Positions 52,347-56,695 of a DNA stretch of 56,695 nt are shown piece after piece. The stretch is from Pseudomonadota bacterium. Lineage in GTDB: Bacteria > Pseudomonadota > Alphaproteobacteria > Rhizobiales > Xanthobacteraceae. Location: positions 1 through 56,695 of the forward strand of contig JAFEFL010000041.1 of NCBI GenBank assembly GCA_018240595.1. The letters run 5' to 3'. Position 1 is the first letter of the stretch; every line of letters starts with the position of its first letter. The notes under the pieces were generated by a model. The model was not told the DNA's origin. It did no database searches and saw only the letters and a list, made by a program, of their open reading frames with translations. Position numbers and translations under genes: made by a program.

Positions 52347-53084
52347 ATGGCACTGATCGACATCTTCAATAACCTTGCCAATCCGACGCGCTTTCTGGCG
52401 CTGACGAACCGCGTGCTGCCGTGGCTGACGGCGCTGACGGTGATCGTGCTGGTCTATGGGCTCTATCGCGTCGCCTATGCGCCGGACGACTACCAGCAGG
52501 GCGCCACGGTCAAGATCATGTTTCTGCATGTGCCCGCCGCCTGGCTCGCCATGATGGGCTGGGGCCTGATGGCGGTCGCCGCTTTCGGCACGTTGGTGTG
52601 GCGGCATCCGCTGGCCGACGTCGCCGCCCGGGCGGCCGCGCCGATCGGCGCCGCCTTCACGTTCATTTGCCTGGTCACCGGCTCGCTGTGGGGCCGGCCG
52701 ATGTGGGGCACCTATTGGGTGTGGGACGCGCGGCTGACCTCGGTCCTGGTGCTGTTCCTGCTCTACCTCGGCATGCTGGCGCTGTACTGGACCGCCGAGG
52801 ACCCGAACCGTTCGGCGCGCGCCGCGGCGATCCTGGCGCTGGTCGGGGCCATCAACATCCCGATCATCAAGTTCTCGGTCGACTGGTGGAACACCTTGCA
52901 CCAGCCGGCCTCGGTGATCCGCATGGGCGGCTCGGCGATCGATCCGTCGATCCTGGTGCCGCTCCTGATCATGGCGCTGGCGTTCACGCTGCTGTTTCTG
53001 CTGCTGCTGCTGCTTAACATGCGCAACGAAATTTTGCGCCGCCGCGTCCGCTCCATGCGCATGATGCAGGCGGCCTCCATATGA
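52347..53084 (+). CDS. ccmC: Heme exporter protein CcmC
   Basis: Heme-handling membrane protein that passes heme to CcmE. It has 245 residues and six membrane segments. The tryptophan-rich loop GTYWVWDARLTSVLVLFLLY and the His-containing loops (MFLHVPAAWLAMM and WWNTLHQPASV) are the heme-contact features of the family. ATG 52347 is preferred; the frame is open to 52311. Its stop overlaps the ccmD start (ATGA). Confidence 0.97.
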   Translation: MALIDIFNNLANPTRFLALTNRVLPWLTALTVIVLVYGLYRVAYAPDDYQQGATVKIMFLHVPAAWLAMMGWGLMAVAAFGTLVWRHPLADVAARAAAPIGAAFTFICLVTGSLWGRPMWGTYWVWDARLTSVLVLFLLYLGMLALYWTAEDPNRSARAAAILALVGAINIPIIKFSVDWWNTLHQPASVIRMGGSAIDPSILVPLLIMALAFTLLFLLLLLLNMRNEILRRRVRSMRMMQAASI

Positions 53085-53260
53085 CTCTCGGACCGCATGC
53101 CAGTTTCATCGTCGCGGCTTATATCGTCACGGTGGTCGTGGTGATCAGCATGATCGCTTGGATCTTGCGCGACTATGCGGCGCAGCGGCGCATTCTCGGC
53201 GATCTCGAGCAGCGCGGCATCAAGCGCCGCTCGCAGGCTTCGCGCGGAGATGAGACATGA
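53081..53260 (+). CDS. ccmD: Heme exporter protein CcmD
   Basis: A 59-residue single-span protein that helps release holo-CcmE from CcmABC. Sequence begins MTLGPHASFIVAAYIVTVVV, then ISMIAWILRDYAAQRRILGD, the typical CcmD pattern of one membrane helix followed by a basic tail with RDYAAQRRIL. It overlaps ccmC and ccmG by ATGA junctions on each side, so all three are translationally coupled. Confidence 0.95.
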   Translation: MTLGPHASFIVAAYIVTVVVVISMIAWILRDYAAQRRILGDLEQRGIKRRSQASRGDET

Positions 53261-53853
53261 GTTCAACCGCAGACACATCGCGCAAGCGCTCGCGCAATTT
53301 CGTCGTGCTGCTGCCGCTCGTGATCTTCATCGGCATCGCGGCGCTGTTCTATTTCGGCCTCGGCGCCGGCGATCCGTCGAAGCTGCCGTCGGCGCTGATC
53401 GGCAAGCCGGTGCCGACGACCAACCTGCCGCCGATCAAGGATCTCGCCATCAACGGCAAGCCGGTGCCGGGCCTGACAACGGATGCGCTCAAGGGCAATG
53501 TCACTTTGGTCAATGTCTGGGCGTCGTGGTGTGTGCCGTGCCGCGACGAGGCACCGCTGCTCGACCAACTCGCCAAGGACACGCGTTTCAAGATGGTCGG
53601 CATCAATTACAAGGACCAGACCGACGATGCGCGGCGCTTCCTCAACCGCTTCGGCAATCCGTTCAGCGCCGTCGGCGCTGACGAGAAGGGTCGCACCTCG
53701 ATTGACTGGGGCGTTTACGGCGTGCCGGAGACGTTCCTGATCGATCGCGACGGGAAAATTGCCTACAAGCTGGTGGGGCCGCTGACGCCGCAGAATTTCG
53801 AGGCGGTGCTGAAGCCGCAGTTGCAGAAGCTGCTGAAGCAGCAGCAGCAGTAA
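53257..53853 (+). CDS. ccmG: Thiol:disulfide interchange protein CcmG/DsbE
   Basis: Membrane-tethered thioredoxin-like reductant that keeps apocytochrome c cysteines reduced. It has 198 residues, with an N-terminal anchor (about 15-34, FVVLLPLVIFIGIAALFYF) and a thioredoxin domain with WASWCVPCRDEAPLL (Cys92, Cys95). The acidic-cleft motif VGINYKDQTDDARRFL and cis-Pro region YGVPETFLID are typical. Its start overlaps the ccmD stop by 4 bp. It ends with a run of Gln (KQQQQ) next to the stop. Confidence 0.96.
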   Translation: MSSTADTSRKRSRNFVVLLPLVIFIGIAALFYFGLGAGDPSKLPSALIGKPVPTTNLPPIKDLAINGKPVPGLTTDALKGNVTLVNVWASWCVPCRDEAPLLDQLAKDTRFKMVGINYKDQTDDARRFLNRFGNPFSAVGADEKGRTSIDWGVYGVPETFLIDRDGKIAYKLVGPLTPQNFEAVLKPQLQKLLKQQQQ

Positions 53854-53889
53854 CAGCGCCCGGGCCGTAACCAATCGTTAGAGCCAAAG

Positions 53890-55041
53890 GTGGTACCCCT
53901 TGCCCCCGTCCGTCCCGTGGGCAGGAAGGAAACGACCCCCTTGCGCTCGACCAGCGGCCAGCACTTCTCCCGGCTCGACCACCTGCGCGCCTTCGCCGCC
54001 TATCTGGTCTTCGTCTGGCACTTCCTGCACATGACGCCGGACTATCCGGTGCCCTATGCCAGCCAGCCGGTCTTCCCGCTGGCGCTGTTCGACGAGGGCC
54101 ACACCGGCGTCGCCTTGTTCATGACGCTGTCGGGCTATCTGTTCGCCAAGCTGGTGGGTGACAGCGACATCGACTTCCCGAACTTCCTCTGGAATCGCGT
54201 GATGCGGCTGGCGCCGCTGCTCGTCGTCTGCCTTGCCGCGTGGTTCGTCATCGGCCGGGTGACCGGCGAGCCGATCGCGGTGAGCGACTTCATCAAAGGC
54301 TTCGTGCTGCCGACCTGGCCGCGCGGCGCCTGGTCGATCTCGATCGAGCTGCACTTCTATCTCATGTTTCCGCTACTGCTGATGCTGGTGCGCCGGCAAG
54401 GTCCGGGCGCGCTGATGATGGTGATCGCCGGCGCGCTGTTCCTGCGCCTCTACTGGTGGATGACCTTCGGCGAGGTGCAACACATCGCCTACTGGACCAT
54501 CTTCGGCCGCATCGACCAGTTCGTCTTCGGCATGATGTTCGCCTACGCGACGATGTCCGGCATGCTGCGCCGGCAAGCGCTCAACATCGTCGCCGCGATC
54601 GCGGTGCTGTCATTCCTGGTCATCTGGACGCAGTTCGACGCGATGGGCGGCTTCAACAACCGCGACGGCTCGCCGTCAACGCATCCGATCTGGATCGTGA
54701 TCCCGACCGTCGAGGCGATCACCTTCGGCGCACTGATCGCCTGGTATGACGGCGCGAGCTTTCGCATTCCCACCGCCATCGATCACGCGTTGACGCGTGT
54801 CGGCGAGTGGTCGTTCTCGATTTATCTCTTGCACTTCTTCCCGATCATCGCGATGCGCCACGCCTTCTGGGGCCGCATCGGCAGCGCCGGCGATTTCTAC
54901 ATCGCCTGGCCGATCGCAACGCTGGCCTTCATCGCATTTCTGCCGGTTGCGGCGATGTCGTACATGTTCTTCGAGAAGCGATTCCTCGCCTTCCGCAAGC
55001 CATATCTGCGCCAGCGCGCCGCGGCGGCGCAGGTCGCCTAG
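53890..55041 (+). CDS. Acyltransferase-3 (OafA-like) membrane protein
   Basis: Integral membrane acyltransferase with about ten segments, likely modifying an exported glycan or lipid. 383 residues from GTG 53890. The opening motif RLDHLRAFAAYLVFVWHFLH holds the conserved Arg/Asp and His of the family. Others are GVALFMTLSGYLFAKL, RVMRLAPLLVVCL and SWSIS-like AWSISIELHFYLMFPLLLML. A TTG at 53941 behind AGGAAGGA is an equally likely start (366 residues). It converges on ispZ with a 4-bp stop overlap. Acceptor is unknown. Confidence 0.87.
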   Translation: MVPLAPVRPVGRKETTPLRSTSGQHFSRLDHLRAFAAYLVFVWHFLHMTPDYPVPYASQPVFPLALFDEGHTGVALFMTLSGYLFAKLVGDSDIDFPNFLWNRVMRLAPLLVVCLAAWFVIGRVTGEPIAVSDFIKGFVLPTWPRGAWSISIELHFYLMFPLLLMLVRRQGPGALMMVIAGALFLRLYWWMTFGEVQHIAYWTIFGRIDQFVFGMMFAYATMSGMLRRQALNIVAAIAVLSFLVIWTQFDAMGGFNNRDGSPSTHPIWIVIPTVEAITFGALIAWYDGASFRIPTAIDHALTRVGEWSFSIYLLHFFPIIAMRHAFWGRIGSAGDFYIAWPIATLAFIAFLPVAAMSYMFFEKRFLAFRKPYLRQRAAAAQVA

Positions 55042-55604
55042 TCTTCCTTTTCCGGCGCCGCGTATTTGGTCAACAGCGGCACCTGCAGCGCGCCGAACAG
55101 CAGCGTCAGCGGGATGACGCCGAACAATTTGAAGCTGACCCAGAAATCCGTGGTCTGCGTGCGCCACACGATTTCATTGAGCACGGCGAGAAACACGAAG
55201 AACAGCGCCCAGCGCCAGGTCAGCTTGCGCCAGCCTTCTTCGGTGAGGTGAAACACCGAATCGAATACGATGCCGAGCAGCGGCTTATTGAACATGATGC
55301 CGAAGAACAGCGCGCCGGCGAACAACAGATAGATGATGGTCGGCTTGAGCTTGATGAACAGATCGTCGTGCAACACCAGGGTGAGGCCGCCGAACACCAG
55401 CACCACGACTGCGGTGACCACCGGCATCACCGCGACGTGCCGCGTCAGCGCGTAGGACACGGCGAGCGCCGCCAGCACCGCGACCATGAAGCTGCCGGTG
55501 GCGTAATAGATGCCGAGCTTGCCGTTCATGACGAAGAACAGGATCAGCGGCCCGATATCGAGCGCCAGCTTGAGCATGGGGTTGAGCTGCTTTTTCTCTG
55601 GCAT
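55038..55604 (-). CDS. ispZ: Septation protein A / YciB family
   Basis: Inner-membrane protein of 188 residues with about five to six segments, involved in envelope integrity and division. It begins LNPMLKLALDIGPLILFFVM, the family opening, and contains FINPKPTI-like KLKPTIIYLLFAGALFFG and the conserved GWRKLTWRWALFFVFLAVLN, then TTDFWVSFKLFGVIPLT. It precedes a repeat and ftsY on the same strand, the usual Rhizobiales order ftsY-ispZ. Confidence 0.95.
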   Translation of the reverse strand: MPEKKQLNPMLKLALDIGPLILFFVMNGKLGIYYATGSFMVAVLAALAVSYALTRHVAVMPVVTAVVVLVFGGLTLVLHDDLFIKLKPTIIYLLFAGALFFGIMFNKPLLGIVFDSVFHLTEEGWRKLTWRWALFFVFLAVLNEIVWRTQTTDFWVSFKLFGVIPLTLLFGALQVPLLTKYAAPEKED

Positions 55605-55618
55605 GTTTCTCTCTTACC

Positions 55619-55704
55619 GTCATTCCGGGACATTGCGAAGCAATGGACCCGGAATCCAGCGCAGGATTCCGGGCTCGCGGCTTTCAGCCGCGCCCCGGAA
55701 TGAC
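55619..55704. repeat. Palindromic repeat between ftsY and ispZ
   Basis: Outer arms GTCATTCCGGG at 55619-55629 and CCCGGAATGAC at 55694-55704 enclose CATTGC/GCAATG, a second CCGGAATCC and a CGCGGC/GCCGCG hairpin. Four copies of the CCGGAAT/ATTCCGG word in 86 bp suggest a folded multi-stem unit. It lies 8 bp from the ftsY stop. Confidence 0.8.
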
Positions 55705-55711
55705 AACATCG

Positions 55712-56644
55712 CTAATCCTCGATCCCCACCACCGCGCGGGCGAAATCACGCGCGGTGAAATCGCTCAGATCGTCGACGCCTTCGCCGACGCCGATGAAGT
55801 GCACCGGCAGTTTGAACTTCTCGGCGATGGCGACAAGGATGCCGCCGCGCGCCGTGCCGTCGAGCTTGGTCATCACCAGCCCGGTGACGCCCGCGGTCTT
55901 GCCGAAGATCTCGACCTGACTGAGCGCGTTCTGGCCGACGGTGGCATCGAGCACCAGCAGCACGGCGTGCGGCGCGGTCGGCTCGACCTTGCGGATGACG
56001 CGCACGATCTTTTCCAGCTCGTTCATCAGCTCGGCGCGGTTCTGCAACCGGCCGGCAGTGTCGATCAGCACCACCTCGGTGCCATCGGCTTTCGCCTGCG
56101 TCACCGCGTCGAAAGCCAGACTTGCCGGATCGGAACCGGGCGTGCGCGCCACGATCGACGCGCCGGTGCGCTCGGCCCAGATCTTGAGCTGGTCGATGGC
56201 GGCGGCGCGGAAGGTATCGGCGGCGACCAGCATCACCTTCTTGCCCTGGGCTCTGAACCGCGCCGACATCTTGCCGATGGTGGTGGTCTTGCCCGAGCCG
56301 TTGACGCCGGAGACGAGAATGACAAACGGCTGCGTCGTGACCGCGAGGGGCTTTGCCACCGGCGTCATCACCTTCTCGATTTCGCCGGCGAGTAGCGCGC
56401 GCAGTTCGTCGGGCGCGATGCCCTTCTCGTAGCGGCCGCCGCCAAGCGCCGAGGCGATGCGAGTGGCGAAGCCGACGCCGAGATCGGCGCGGATCAGTTC
56501 GTTTTCCAGGTCGTCGAGCGTCGCCGCGTCGAGCTTGCGCTTGGTGACGAGGTCGCTGATCGCGGTTCCCAGCGACGCCGAGGTGCGCTTGAGCCCCCCG
56601 CTCAGCCGCTTCCACCAGCTCTGCTTTTCGGTGCTGTCGTTCAT
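55712..56644 (-). CDS. ftsY: Signal recognition particle receptor FtsY
   Basis: SRP-receptor GTPase that docks ribosomes at the inner membrane. It has 310 residues, with a short N-terminal region typical of alphaproteobacteria. The N domain covers about 20-95 (LDDLENELIRADLGVGFA). The G domain has G1 GVNGSGKTTTIGKMSARF, G2-like DTFRAAAIDQLKIWAER, G3 VLIDTAGRLQNRAELMNEL and G4 MTKLDGTARGGIL, with FIGVGEGVDDLSDF at the C-terminus. It is probably co-transcribed with ispZ. The window ends 51 bp upstream of it. Confidence 0.97.
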   Translation of the reverse strand: MNDSTEKQSWWKRLSGGLKRTSASLGTAISDLVTKRKLDAATLDDLENELIRADLGVGFATRIASALGGGRYEKGIAPDELRALLAGEIEKVMTPVAKPLAVTTQPFVILVSGVNGSGKTTTIGKMSARFRAQGKKVMLVAADTFRAAAIDQLKIWAERTGASIVARTPGSDPASLAFDAVTQAKADGTEVVLIDTAGRLQNRAELMNELEKIVRVIRKVEPTAPHAVLLVLDATVGQNALSQVEIFGKTAGVTGLVMTKLDGTARGGILVAIAEKFKLPVHFIGVGEGVDDLSDFTARDFARAVVGIED

Positions 56645-56695
56645 GGTGGGGCCGTGATAGCGGTTTTGCTCCGATGCCGGAAGCGGAACAATGAC

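Overview
The window is a stretch of chromosomal core genome from a high-G+C (roughly two-thirds G+C by eye) alphaproteobacterium of the order Hyphomicrobiales (Rhizobiales). The Bradyrhizobium/Rhodopseudomonas/Pseudolabrys side of the order fits best. The reasons are the stand-alone F1 operon atpHAGDC, the mdh-sucC-sucD / sucA-odhB-lpdA order, acnA divergent from ccmABCDG and followed by ispZ and ftsY, the envC-ctpA-deacetylase-rppH block, and the style of the intergenic palindromes. This placement is inferred from gene content and order; no database search was possible. I found no tRNA, rRNA, CRISPR array, transposase, phage gene or recognisable defence locus.

Layout. 0.3-5.9 kb (+): cell-envelope genes envC, ctpA and a divergent polysaccharide deacetylase, then the RNA pyrophosphohydrolase rppH and a DUF533/TerB-like protein. 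6.0-11.2 kb (-): the F1 part of ATP synthase in the order atpH-A-G-D-C, with a small unrecognised CxxC protein gene inserted between atpD and atpC. 11.5-14.6 kb (+): a heme oxygenase and a bacteriophytochrome hybrid HWE kinase (chromophore maker plus light sensor), divergent from atp. 14.6-18.4 kb (+): two EamA-type exporters around a SulP anion transporter. 18.4-22.8 kb: priA (-), xerC (+), a DUF4337 membrane protein (+) and an unrecognised membrane protein (-).

23.0-32.4 kb (-): a TCA-cycle block in two units. mdh-sucC-sucD ends in a good terminator, and sucA-odhB-lpdA encodes the complete 2-oxoglutarate dehydrogenase complex. Each junction of the second unit carries a different palindromic repeat. 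32.7-36.0 kb: two convergent GH13 glycosidases, one trehalose-synthase-like and one alpha-glucosidase-like. 36.1-40.5 kb: DUF1003, zapE, a GNAT, thpR and a TesA-like esterase. The esterase is divergent from an ABC ATPase/FtsX-type permease pair (40.5-43.7 kb), and the two start codons overlap. 44.0-46.5 kb: Bax-inhibitor-1-like protein, beta-type GST, GNAT and DUF2794. 46.7-46.9 kb: a structured, terminator-ended plus-strand region with no gene, proposed as an ncRNA. 47-50.6 kb (-): DUF1223 and aconitase. 50.8-53.9 kb (+): cytochrome c maturation genes ccmA-B-C-D-G. 53.9-56.6 kb: an acyltransferase-3 protein (+), ispZ (-) and ftsY (-).

The dominant theme is respiratory energy metabolism: aconitase, 2-oxoglutarate dehydrogenase, succinyl-CoA synthetase, malate dehydrogenase, cytochrome c assembly and ATP synthase. 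Envelope and division functions come second. Nothing here is clearly a new biological system. The two observations most worth following are the small CxxC protein inside the ATP synthase operon and the orphan structured RNA candidate near 46.8 kb. After those come the palindromic elements placed inside operons.
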